Positions 1 to 6,762 of a stretch of 16,337 nucleotides of DNA are shown here, piece after piece. Under the pieces are notes generated by a model. It worked only from the letters and a program-made list of their open reading frames with translations, made no database searches and was not told where the DNA came from. Source of the DNA: JBDTOX01 sp039933015 (GTDB lineage Bacteria > Pseudomonadota > Gammaproteobacteria > Burkholderiales > Methylophilaceae); the NCBI GenBank assembly GCA_039933015.1, contig JBDTOX010000115.1, positions 1-16,337 on the forward strand, read 5' to 3'. Position 1 is the first letter of the stretch. Every line of letters begins with the position of its first letter. Position numbers and translations under genes: made by a program.

Positions 1-2
1 TT

Positions 3-824
3 CGCAATCCGCAAAAGACCAATGATGATTCCGATGCCGTGTTCTATTTCCCCGGCTGCGGTTCGGAGCGGTTATTTTCGCAAGTGGGCCTGGCCACGCA
101 AGCCATGCTGTATGAAACAGGCGCCATTACTGTGCTGCCGCCGGGCTATTTGTGCTGCGGCTACCCGCAGACCGCATCAGGAAATCACGACAAAGGCCAG
201 CAGATTACCGCGGAAAATCGCGTGCAGTTCCACCGCATTGCCAATACGCTGAACTATCTGGATATCAAGACCGTGATTGTTTCTTGCGGTACATGTATGG
301 ACCAGCTGCAGAAGTATGAATTCGAGAAGATTTTCCCGGGCTGCCGCCTGCTCGACATCCACGAGTACCTGATGGAGAAGGGGCTGAAGCTGGAGGGTGT
401 CACGGGCACGCGATATATGTATCACGACCCCTGCCACAGCCCGATGAAGACCTATGCTCCCCTGAAGGTGGTAAATCAGCTCATGGGTGAAGGCGTTGCG
501 CTGAACGACCGTTGCTGCGGCGAATCCGGCTCCTTCGCTGTTGCCCGCCCTGATATTTCCACGCAGGTCAAAATGCGCAAGCAGGAAGAACTGGAAAAAG
601 GCATGGTAAAAATGGGCTTAACCCCGGGCGCACCAGAGCAGGAAGTCAAAATCCTCACTTCATGCCCATCATGCCTGCAAGGTTTGATGCGCTATGGCGA
701 GGATACGGGTGTGCAGGCGGATTACATCGTGATAGAGATGGCCAAGCATCTGCTGGGGAAGAACTGGATGCAGGATTATGTGGCCAAGGCTAATCAAGGT
801 GGGATAGAGAAGGTGTTGCTGTGA
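3..824 (+). CDS. FAD/FMN-linked oxidoreductase with CCG-type Fe-S C-terminus (3' partial)
   Basis: The frame is open from base 3 and ends with TGA at 822-824. Only about 273 C-terminal residues are present and the gene begins outside the window. Two cysteine-rich CCG repeats are visible: FPGCGSERLF followed by CCGYPQTASGNH, and later YHDPCH followed by CCGESGSF. Additional pairs occur in VSCGTCMDQL and LTSCPSCLQG. This is the layout of heterodisulfide reductase/GlpC-like domains that bind Fe-S clusters and relay electrons. In Betaproteobacteria such an end closes very large fused proteins (roughly 1,280 residues, often labelled DUF3683) with a D-lactate/glycolate dehydrogenase-like FAD domain at the front. 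The FAD part is outside the window, so the substrate is inferred only as a 2-hydroxy acid. Good confidence in the domain, moderate in the full architecture. Confidence 0.85.
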   Translation, partial: RNPQKTNDDSDAVFYFPGCGSERLFSQVGLATQAMLYETGAITVLPPGYLCCGYPQTASGNHDKGQQITAENRVQFHRIANTLNYLDIKTVIVSCGTCMDQLQKYEFEKIFPGCRLLDIHEYLMEKGLKLEGVTGTRYMYHDPCHSPMKTYAPLKVVNQLMGEGVALNDRCCGESGSFAVARPDISTQVKMRKQEELEKGMVKMGLTPGAPEQEVKILTSCPSCLQGLMRYGEDTGVQADYIVIEMAKHLLGKNWMQDYVAKANQGGIEKVLL

Positions 825-1277
825 TTTTCGTCAATCAGCACGACGGTTCTTTACGCTGCTCAGGATGTTCACTTTACGATAGATTTGGATAGCCCTCCGT
901 GGGCAAAAATGCAGCTCACTCACGGGGCAGGCCGCCGACCAGCGTGCAAGTCCAGGGCGGCCTATATAAAGCCTATATAACGTCCCAGAACATATGCTAA
1001 AAAGCGAAGTGCACGAGCGCGGTGCCCGCATAACTGGCACCGTTGATGCAGGGCATCACGCATAGACCTTCATTGCTGATTTTTTGTCTGGATATAGAGG
1101 GGGCTGGATTGGCACATATAGCAGAGCGTCCAACATTGCCAGCGGGGAAACGCATCCGTCAAATTGGCCTGTCAAATCCAACGTCTGCTCGAGCATACAC
1201 TCGCGGCCATGCCGCTCTCACGCTCAACTTTATAAGTTAGGTTTTTACCCCTTAGCCGATATATAAAGGATGCATCA
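825..1277. other. 453-bp gene-free region upstream of the orphan gene
   Basis: No convincing gene is found on either strand; the short frames present lack family features and ribosome binding sites. The region holds repeat copy A (934-1064). Just before the next gene there is an AT-rich inverted repeat (AACTT-TAT-AAGTT, 1226-1238) followed by GTTAGGT at 1236-1242 and a T run. GTTAGGT fits the integron core-site pattern GTTRRRY, but it has no matching partner half here. Confidence 0.5.
934..1064 (+). repeat. Imperfect direct repeat, copy A
   Basis: Copy A aligns along its whole length with 2059-2174. Both copies share an identical 28-nt core (985-1012 here, 2097-2124 there) and a hairpin GGTGCC-N9-GGCACC (1021-1026 with 1036-1041). 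Copy A is 15 nt longer, mostly because an 11-nt block starting CCTATATAA is duplicated in tandem at 961-971 and 972-982. A second hairpin GATGC-AGG-GCATC lies at 1045-1057. The two copies bracket a single gene in the same orientation. No coding frame is shared between them. Confidence 0.85.
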
Positions 1278-2015
1278 ATGAACGCGACTAACTCCCCCAA
1301 AGACGAACGCATTGATCGCATGTTGACTAGAGGGAAGGACTTTGTTGCGCTTTTACGTGATGCGTCGCTCTTGGCATTGGCAATTCTCTTGCTCGTATTC
1401 CCGCATAGCTTTAATGACTTACTCACGAGCGCAGGATTTGAAGAAGGAAGCATTGTTGGTTTCAAATGGAAAGCGAAGCTGCTTCAGTCGGATGATGCTT
1501 TGAAGGGCGCACAAACTACCATTGCCAGCCTCCAAGAGCAGCTACAAAAAACCACAGAGGTATTGAATTCAACGAAAAGCGCCATAAGTGACCCATCGCT
1601 CAAGCAGCAAATTGTGGGCCTGAATCAAGAGAATACCCAGGTGGCTAACGCTTCATCACAAGCACAGGCTGACGTGAAATCAACAATTGCGTCAAACGCA
1701 TCGTATGTCGAAAGGGCGCAATCGTCTGTAATATCAAACGGCGGATGGGCAGTGATTTTTGGTAGTGATGTATCTTTAGTTGCCGCCAAGGATGAAATAG
1801 CAAGAGCCGCTAAGCGAGGTATTCCAAATGCAAGCATCTACTTTAGGAATGGTTACTATGCCAGTATCGTGATAGCAGAAAGTCGTTCGGCTGCTACAGA
1901 ATATCTAGGGATCGTAAAGAGCTTTCGCCAAGATGCGTACATTTCGCCCATAGCGACTTGGTGCCGGAATATGCAGCAACGCGAAGGATTCACTGAATGT
2001 CAGAGTACACGCTAA
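1278..2015 (+). CDS. Orphan membrane-anchored coiled-coil protein with SPOR-like C-terminus
   Basis: The protein has 245 residues. AAGGA at about 1266-1270, eight bases before the ATG, supports the start. A charged N-terminus (residues 1-28) precedes one hydrophobic segment (about 29-42, LLALAILLLVF). Residues about 65-150 are rich in Gln, Ala and Ser with heptad-like spacing and look coiled-coil. Residues about 154-228 start GGWAVIFGSD and continue with AAKDEIARAAKRGIPNASIY and a C-terminal YISPIATWC. This resembles the alpha/beta pattern of SPOR-type domains, which bind peptidoglycan, but that is inference from pattern only. The likely location is the inner membrane with the bulk in the periplasm. 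The gene looks more AT-rich than its neighbours, lies alone between two direct repeats, and separates two conserved loci, all of which fit acquired DNA. I do not recognise a named family. Confidence 0.75.
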   Translation: MNATNSPKDERIDRMLTRGKDFVALLRDASLLALAILLLVFPHSFNDLLTSAGFEEGSIVGFKWKAKLLQSDDALKGAQTTIASLQEQLQKTTEVLNSTKSAISDPSLKQQIVGLNQENTQVANASSQAQADVKSTIASNASYVERAQSSVISNGGWAVIFGSDVSLVAAKDEIARAAKRGIPNASIYFRNGYYASIVIAESRSAATEYLGIVKSFRQDAYISPIATWCRNMQQREGFTECQSTR

Positions 2016-2058
2016 TTTAGCAAGCATGGCGAATTTGAAATATAACAAGTCCGTCAAC

Positions 2059-2174
2059 GCGGACCAGTGCAAGTCAATGGCGGCCTGTATAAAGCACCAG
2101 AACATATGCTAAAAAGCGAAGTGCGCGAGAGCGGTGCCATATAACTGGCACCGTCGATGCGGGCACCACGCATA
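2059..2174 (+). repeat. Imperfect direct repeat, copy B
   Basis: Copy B matches 934-1064 apart from the 11-nt tandem duplication found only in copy A and scattered substitutions and small indels. It carries the conserved hairpin GGTGCC-N8-GGCACC (2133-2138 with 2147-2152). Immediately upstream, and absent from copy A, is another hairpin GTCCG-TCAACG-CGGAC (2049-2064) behind TATAACAA. Copy B fills most of the gap between the convergent ends of the orphan gene and phoR. Confidence 0.85.
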
Positions 2175-2205
2175 TCAGCCAGGTTGTGAGGCTGGTCGGT
2201 CAGAC

Positions 2206-3330
2206 TTATTGAGGTAAGATGACTTGCTTGTGCAACAGCCTGGCTTTAGGGAATACGGCGCTGAAGGTGCTGCCTTGCCCTAATACACTTTGAATTTCCA
2301 GCCGTGCCTGATGGCGGGTCAGGATGTGTTTGACAATGGAAAGCCCAAGACCGGTGCCACCGGTTTCGCGTGAACGGCTGTGATCTACGCGGTAAAAGCG
2401 TTCGGTAAGCCGGTCGATATGTAGTTGTTCAATGCCTATGCCGGAATCCTGTACGCTGAATACGGCTTCATGCCCGCGCGTTTTCCAGCTAATGATAATT
2501 TCCCCGCCTTCTGGCGTATAGCGGATGGCATTGCTGACGAGGTTGCCAAAAGCACTGTGTAATTCTTCTGCTGCGCCTGTCAGGCAAAGCGTAGGGTCAG
2601 CTTCCAATGACAAACGGTGGCGGCCGCTGCTTAAGCTTTGCGCTTCATTCATGATCATGGTGAGCAGGGGAGAGACATCTATTTCTGTCTCCTGTGGCAC
2701 TGCCTGGCTGCTTTCCAGTTGCGAAAGCATGAGTAGATCTTCTACCAGTCGCCGCATGCGGCCTGTCTGATCCTGCATCATGCCGAAATAAGCACGCATG
2801 TTGTCAGGCACTGCACCATCCATGTCCAGCAAGGTTTCCAGAAAACCTCCAACCACTGTCAGCGGCGTGCGCAGTTCGTGCGAGACATTGGCGATGAAGT
2901 CACGCCGCATGATTTCCAGCTTTTCGAGCTGGCTGATGTCGCGGCAGATCAGCATTTTTTGCTTGGTGCCAAATGGCACCAGTTGAATTTCCAGCGTGAT
3001 TTCAGGATTGCGCGAGGATTTCAGCTTGATGGGTTCGGCGTAATCCGTGTTCTGCAAATACTGTATAAAGTCGTCATGACGCACCAGGTAGCTAATAGGC
3101 TGCCCTGCATCCTGCGGCAGTTTCAGGCCTAACTGGAATTCGGCGGGCGGGTTGCACCATTCGATCTGGTCGTCGCCATTGAGTAGTACCACGCCATCCG
3201 GTAATGCGCTCGCAGCATGGCGGAATCGGTCCAAAGCGGAGCTTAACTGTGTCTGGCTGCGGCTGTGACGGCGTTGTTCATGGTAGATGGCGGCAAATAC
3301 ATCTTCCCAGATGCCAGTACCGGGCGGCAT
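2206..3330 (-). CDS. phoR: PhoR-type phosphate sensor histidine kinase, cytoplasmic portion (5' end frameshifted)
   Basis: PhoR autophosphorylates and phosphorylates or dephosphorylates PhoB according to phosphate supply signalled through the Pst transporter. From ATG 3330 there are 374 residues: a PAS-like domain (about 35-135), the dimerisation box FIANVSHELRTPL with phospho-acceptor His151, the N box around FGNLVSNAIRYTPEGG (260-276), and the ATP-lid motifs DSGIGI (295-300) and GGTGLGLSI (324-332). Family members are usually longer, with two N-terminal membrane segments. Those segments are encoded just upstream in the same frame (3331-3492, ending in YWLHQLVEWLKKPDLS), but they contain no usual start codon and are cut off by a TAG at 3493-3495. 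ATG 3330 has no Shine-Dalgarno sequence, so it is probably not the native start. Kinase identity is secure; whether the gene works is not. Confidence 0.85.
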   Translation of the reverse strand: MPPGTGIWEDVFAAIYHEQRRHSRSQTQLSSALDRFRHAASALPDGVVLLNGDDQIEWCNPPAEFQLGLKLPQDAGQPISYLVRHDDFIQYLQNTDYAEPIKLKSSRNPEITLEIQLVPFGTKQKMLICRDISQLEKLEIMRRDFIANVSHELRTPLTVVGGFLETLLDMDGAVPDNMRAYFGMMQDQTGRMRRLVEDLLMLSQLESSQAVPQETEIDVSPLLTMIMNEAQSLSSGRHRLSLEADPTLCLTGAAEELHSAFGNLVSNAIRYTPEGGEIIISWKTRGHEAVFSVQDSGIGIEQLHIDRLTERFYRVDHSRSRETGGTGLGLSIVKHILTRHQARLEIQSVLGQGSTFSAVFPKARLLHKQVILPQ

Positions 3331-3556
3331 GGTGGAAAGGTCGGGCTTTTTGAGCCATTCTACCAGTTGGTGCAGCCAGTAAAGGTGACTGGCGAGATAA
3401 ACGCATATGACAAATGCAAAAACGCTTAATGCAGCAATGACGTCTTCAACTGCCCATACAATCAGGCACGCAAAAACCAGGGAGAGAAGGAGCTAGAAGG
3501 CTTTTCAGCGAATATCTTGCACGCGATTTATTTCCTAGATTGAACGAGTCGCGCAT
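3331..3556 (-). pseudogene. phoR: Out-of-frame 5' part of phoR (membrane anchor region)
   Basis: On the minus strand an ATG at 3556, nine bases after the phoB stop codon, opens a frame reading MRDSFNLGNKSRARYSLKSLL. This is a plausible PhoR N-terminus. Continuing in that frame gives non-homologous sequence. Skipping one base at about 3493 joins it to LLLSLVLVFACLIVWAV and a second hydrophobic stretch ending ASHLYWLHQLVEWL, the normal PhoR membrane hairpin. So one extra base in the CTTCTAGCTCCTTCTC stretch breaks the gene. A sequencing error, a real inactivating mutation or recoding are all possible. Confidence 0.7.
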
Positions 3557-3564
3557 ATTATGAG

Positions 3565-4251
3565 CTAGTGAGCCGAGAAACGGTAGCCAACGCCACGCAC
3601 AGTCTGGATCAGGTCTTCATGGCCGGATTCGGCCAACGCCAGACGCAAGCGGCGTATGTGCACATCCACTGTGCGGTCTTCAACGAATACGTGGTCGCCC
3701 CAGACACGGTCCAGGACCTGGCTACGCGAGTGCACGCGTTCCGGGTTGGACATTAAGTAATGCAGCAGGCGGAATTCAGTCGGTCCCAATTCCAGCGAGG
3801 TGCCATTGCCAAAAACGCGGTGTGTCATCGGGTCCAGTCGCAGGCCGCTGACTTCGATCGGGTCATCGGTCATTTGCGGCGCGCGGCGACGCAACACGGC
3901 TTTGATGCGTGCATTCAGTTCACGCGGGCTGAATGGCTTGGTTACATAGTCATCCGCACCAACTTCCAGGCCACGCACTTTGTCAGTTTCTTCACCGCGG
4001 GCAGTGAGCATGATGACAGGGATGGATTTTGTCAGCTCGTCTGATTTCAGTTTGCGTGCGAATTCGATACCGCTCATGCCCGGCAGCATCCAGTCGAGGA
4101 TAATCAAATCTGGCAGGGCTTCGCGCATCAGCATTTGTGCTTGCTCTGCACTCAGCGCACGTATCGGATGGTGGCCTGCTTGCGTCAGATTGAGCGCAAG
4201 CAGTTCTTGTATGGCTGGTTCGTCTTCAACGACGAGTATATTAGCCGGCAT
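3565..4251 (-). CDS. phoB: PhoB phosphate regulon response regulator
   Basis: The protein has 228 residues, the usual length for PhoB. The receiver domain shows the acidic pocket E11/D10, phospho-acceptor Asp53 (LIILDWMLPG), Thr83 (MLTARGE) and Lys105 (YVTKPFSPREL). The C-terminal winged-helix DNA-binding domain includes the recognition region VEDRTVDVHIRRLRLAL and the closing VRGVGYRFS. When phosphorylated by PhoR it activates genes for phosphate uptake and scavenging by binding Pho boxes near the -35 position. AAAGGA lies seven to twelve bases before the ATG. A Pho box and a -10 element lie upstream, so the gene is probably autoregulated. phoR follows nine bases after its stop codon. Confidence 0.96.
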   Translation of the reverse strand: MPANILVVEDEPAIQELLALNLTQAGHHPIRALSAEQAQMLMREALPDLIILDWMLPGMSGIEFARKLKSDELTKSIPVIMLTARGEETDKVRGLEVGADDYVTKPFSPRELNARIKAVLRRRAPQMTDDPIEVSGLRLDPMTHRVFGNGTSLELGPTEFRLLHYLMSNPERVHSRSQVLDRVWGDHVFVEDRTVDVHIRRLRLALAESGHEDLIQTVRGVGYRFSAH

Positions 4252-4296
4252 CGTGAAATCCTTTATTCGGTCTGGTTTACTGATTGGTTATGGCGC

Positions 4297-4302
4297 ACTA
4301 TA
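4297..4302 (-). promoter_or_regulatory. Probable -10 element of the phoB promoter
   Basis: TATAGT on the minus strand lies ten bases downstream of the two-repeat Pho box (4313-4330). This is the usual spacing at PhoB-activated promoters, where the Pho box replaces the -35 hexamer. Confidence 0.65.
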
Positions 4303-4330
4303 TGTCGTCAATATGACAGATTGATGACAA
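4302..4330 (-). promoter_or_regulatory. Pho box upstream of phoB
   Basis: Read on the minus strand, the site holds TTGTCAT and CTGTCAT heptamers whose starts are exactly 11 bases apart (4324-4330 and 4313-4319), plus a degenerate third repeat ACGACAT at the same spacing (4302-4308). The PhoB consensus is CTGTCAT repeated every 11 bp, so the match is close. The site ends about 50 bp before the phoB start, which fits positive autoregulation. Confidence 0.88.
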
Positions 4331-4486
4331 CGATGGAATTCTCGAAACAGATGGATGGCCATTTTTTTAGATACTTTATGGCTATACAAATTCGTTAAAT
4401 TTTTTCAAATTTTTAAAAAGACCGGCGCTATTCTTGGCACAAAGTCATTTAATGAATTGCTATGTCACGGCTGTTGTCCAACAGAC

Positions 4487-4518
4487 TTGTGAGCAACCCC
4501 GGTTCGATTTGATAAAAT
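4487..4518 (+). promoter_or_regulatory. Possible promoter of the formate dehydrogenase locus
   Basis: TTGTGA (4487-4492) is followed by GATAAA/TAAAAT (4511-4518) with 18 to 20 bases between them. If used, transcription would begin only a few bases before the ATG at 4528, giving a nearly leaderless mRNA. That would fit the lack of a Shine-Dalgarno sequence there. The 4331-4486 stretch upstream is AT-rich and has no gene. Confidence 0.35.
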
Positions 4519-4527
4519 TACGATCTG

Positions 4528-5016
4528 ATGAGTAAAGTTAGTTTATTTCTGCAACGCTGGTCGCGGCTGAAGACGCAAGCTGAGAAGGTTCCCGCTGTGC
4601 CAGGTCAGCCCGCCGATTTGGCATCGCCCGGTTTGCCATCCCCAAGTTTGCCATCCCTGGACAGCCTGACACCGGATTCAGATTTCAGTGGATTCCTGCA
4701 CCCCGAGGTGGATGCAGAAACGCGTCAAGCTGCGCTTAAAAAGCTGTTCATGACCGATCACTACCGCACCATGGATATGCTGGATGTCTACGTCGATGAC
4801 TATTCCAAACCGGAATTATTGCCTGCGGAAATGCTTGCCAAACTGGATCATGCTGTGGCGCTGTTGGTTAAACCCGAGCAGGCTAATCCAGAACCTGCCG
4901 CAGCTGGAAATACGCTGGAAAATCCATTACAGCCGACTGAGCTTTCCGCGCCTGCTGATCCAGCGCTAACACCCGTTGAGCAATTTTCCGCAGACGGGGC
5001 TGGAGATAAGGCCTGA
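4528..5016 (+). CDS. DUF3306 family protein of formate dehydrogenase locus
   Basis: The protein has 162 residues and begins FLQRWSRLK, then a Pro/Ser-rich linker, then LDSLTPDSDFSGFLHPEVD. The core ETRQAALKKLFMTDHYRTMDMLDVYVDDYSKP is the hallmark of DUF3306. Members of this uncharacterised family sit beside FDH3-type formate dehydrogenase genes, usually paired with a DUF3305 gene. No DUF3305 gene is seen next to it here. No signal peptide or membrane segment is visible, so it is probably cytoplasmic and may help maturation, which is inference from neighbourhood. The linker contains two copies of a 12-nt sequence GTTTGCCATCCC spaced 15 nt apart (4631-4642, 4646-4657), a small in-frame duplication. 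Confidence 0.85.
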   Translation: MSKVSLFLQRWSRLKTQAEKVPAVPGQPADLASPGLPSPSLPSLDSLTPDSDFSGFLHPEVDAETRQAALKKLFMTDHYRTMDMLDVYVDDYSKPELLPAEMLAKLDHAVALLVKPEQANPEPAAAGNTLENPLQPTELSAPADPALTPVEQFSADGAGDKA

Positions 5017-5026
5017 AGCCAGGCTT
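5009..5026 (+). terminator. Hairpin overlapping the end of the DUF3306 gene
   Basis: GCCTG-AAGC-CAGGC (5011-5024), extendable by one wobble and one A-T pair, includes the stop codon. No strong T run follows, so it is a weak terminator, attenuator or mRNA stability element rather than a sure terminator. Confidence 0.35.
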
Positions 5027-5089
5027 ACGCGCCTTTATCTACTTGAATCGCAGGGATGTGCGCCGCTTTCAGTGGGTATTACGCTGCGC

Positions 5090-5095
5090 TATAAT
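5090..5095 (+). promoter_or_regulatory. Consensus -10 hexamer before the 4Fe-4S protein gene
   Basis: A perfect TATAAT lies 42 bases before the GTG start of the next gene, in the only non-coding gap (120 bp) inside the formate dehydrogenase cluster. No good -35 is present at 17 bases (TTTCAG at 5067-5072), so it would need an activator or be weak. Confidence 0.4.
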
Positions 5096-5136
5096 ATTAG
5101 ACTTATCCAGTTTGGCTTAGCCTGGGGTTTATCTCT

Positions 5137-6762
5137 GTGTCGTCCGACTCTTTAGCCTTATATCCATTTTCACCCGATTTCACTCTTGGTGCCGCAGCTG
5201 AAGCTGCTTTGCAGGCTGCGCTGCAGATGCCCGCTGCTGACCCCGTGCCTGCCATTAATTATGTTTCGCATGGGCGTTTGCTGATTATCGGTGAGCTTGA
5301 ACAGGCGCTGCCGTGGGCCAGGCTGCTGAGAGACACTTTGCAGGTGGAAGTGCTGGCGACAGATGAAGCTATCTTGCCGCCCGCCAGTCAAATTGCAGTG
5401 CATTTCGGGCAAGTCGAGTCTCTCCATGGCTGGCTAGGCGCATTCAAAGTCGATTGGCAAACCGGTAACAGTAGCTACGATCTGGTGCTGGATTTATCCC
5501 CTACACCGCTATTCCAGATGCATCAGCCGCCACAAGGCTATTTCCGCCTCGCTGACAACGCCATGTCTGCTGCTTATGTTGCCAAGGAGCTGGTGCAAGC
5601 CATAGGTGAATTTGAAAAACCCAAGTATTTCGCCTACGACGAAAAACTCTGCGCGCACAGTCGCTCCAAGCAGCAAGGCTGTAATAAATGTATAGACGTA
5701 TGTTCAACCCAGGCCATTATTGGGGTTGGCGATCGCGTCACAGTGGAGCCGTATCTGTGCATGGGCTGCGGCGCTTGCGCCACGGTCTGCCCATCGGGTG
5801 CCATGCGCTACAACTATCCTTCCGTTGCGTACCTGGGTGAAAAACTCAAAGTCACTTTGTCGGCATATGCGCAAGTTGAAACTAAGCGTCCCACGCTCCT
5901 GTTGCACAACGAAGGAACTGGCTACGATTTGCTAGCAGCTGCCATATCGGCTCCCGTGCTGGATGGCGTCATTCCGTTCGAGGTGTTTCAGGTGGCAAGC
6001 GTCGGTCTGGATACACTGCTCTATGCGATTGCTGCCGGGGCCGAGCGCATCGTGATTGCCACCCCTGCCAACGAGGCGCCGCAATATATCGCCGCGTTGC
6101 GCGAACAAATGGCGCTGGGTGAAACGATATTGCAGGGCTTGGGCTATAGCGGCACGCATTTCCTGCTGGCGGAAGAAGGCCAGCTTTCGGGCGTGATGGC
6201 GGAGCTCAATACTATCCCCCGGGTGCTGGCGCCTGAAGAAATCACGGTGTTCAAGCCATTCAATGAAAAACGCACCACGCTGGAATTTTGTATTAATTAT
6301 TTCGTCAAACATTCACCCATCCAAACGCCTGCAATGATTGCATTACCCGCAGGCGCACCCTTTGGTGATGTGCTGGTTGACCAGGCCGCCTGCACGCTGT
6401 GTATGAGTTGCGTTTCAGCTTGTCCTGTCGCAGCTCTGCGCGATACGCCAGGCCAGCCTATGCTGAGATTTATCGAGAGGAATTGCGTGCAGTGTGGCTT
6501 GTGCGAACAGACTTGCCCGGAAGACGCTATTAGTCTGACACCTCGTCTGTTGCTGACGCCGGGCGTGACCCAGCCCCGCACCCTGCATGAAGATGCGCCA
6601 TTTCATTGCATCAGTTGTGGCAAGGTTTTCGGCACCATGCGCATGATAGAGAATATGGTCGTCAAGCTGGATAGTCACAGTATGTTTGCTACGCCGGAAG
6701 CGAAGCGCCGCCTGAAAATGTGCGGTGACTGTCGCGTAATCGATATGATGGTAAAACAATGA
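5137..6762 (+). CDS. Multi-cluster 4Fe-4S ferredoxin-type protein of formate dehydrogenase locus
   Basis: The protein has 541 residues and probably carries four [4Fe-4S] clusters. Cysteine sets are seen at 172/182/185/189 (first one atypical, with a ten-residue gap), 208/211/214/218 (CMGCGACATVCP), 419/422/425/429 (CTLCMSCVSACP) and 450/453/456/460 (CVQCGLCEQTCP). A further C-x2-C pair at 491/494 and another at 529/532 could form an extra metal site. The stretch between the second and third sets (about 240-380, with FQVASVGLDTLLYAIAAGAE) resembles the hydrogenase delta-subunit type domain; this is a pattern judgement. No signal peptide is seen, so it is cytoplasmic. Such proteins precede the chaperone in FDH3 loci, and a role in cofactor insertion or electron supply during maturation is inferred. 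The start is GTG with no clear Shine-Dalgarno sequence. Its end overlaps the next gene by four bases. Confidence 0.85.
   Translation: MSSDSLALYPFSPDFTLGAAAEAALQAALQMPAADPVPAINYVSHGRLLIIGELEQALPWARLLRDTLQVEVLATDEAILPPASQIAVHFGQVESLHGWLGAFKVDWQTGNSSYDLVLDLSPTPLFQMHQPPQGYFRLADNAMSAAYVAKELVQAIGEFEKPKYFAYDEKLCAHSRSKQQGCNKCIDVCSTQAIIGVGDRVTVEPYLCMGCGACATVCPSGAMRYNYPSVAYLGEKLKVTLSAYAQVETKRPTLLLHNEGTGYDLLAAAISAPVLDGVIPFEVFQVASVGLDTLLYAIAAGAERIVIATPANEAPQYIAALREQMALGETILQGLGYSGTHFLLAEEGQLSGVMAELNTIPRVLAPEEITVFKPFNEKRTTLEFCINYFVKHSPIQTPAMIALPAGAPFGDVLVDQAACTLCMSCVSACPVAALRDTPGQPMLRFIERNCVQCGLCEQTCPEDAISLTPRLLLTPGVTQPRTLHEDAPFHCISCGKVFGTMRMIENMVVKLDSHSMFATPEAKRRLKMCGDCRVIDMMVKQ

Noticed and set aside
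825..2205. Insertion sequence or transposon
   Set aside because: The flanking repeats are direct, not inverted, there is no transposase, and no short target-site duplication was recognised.
2041..2213. Integron attC site after the orphan gene (TATAACAAGTCC at 2041, GTTAGGT at 1236 before the gene)
   Set aside because: The left half is suggestive and GTTAGGT fits the core pattern, but no right-half GTTRRRY complementary to the left half is found at a normal attC length. The only distant pairing runs into phoR. Repeat copy A lacks the TATAACAA part. No integrase is seen.
4430..4462. Sigma-54 promoter (TGGCAC ... TTGCT) upstream of the DUF3306 gene
   Set aside because: The GG and GC elements are about 20 bases apart, far from the required ten-base spacing.
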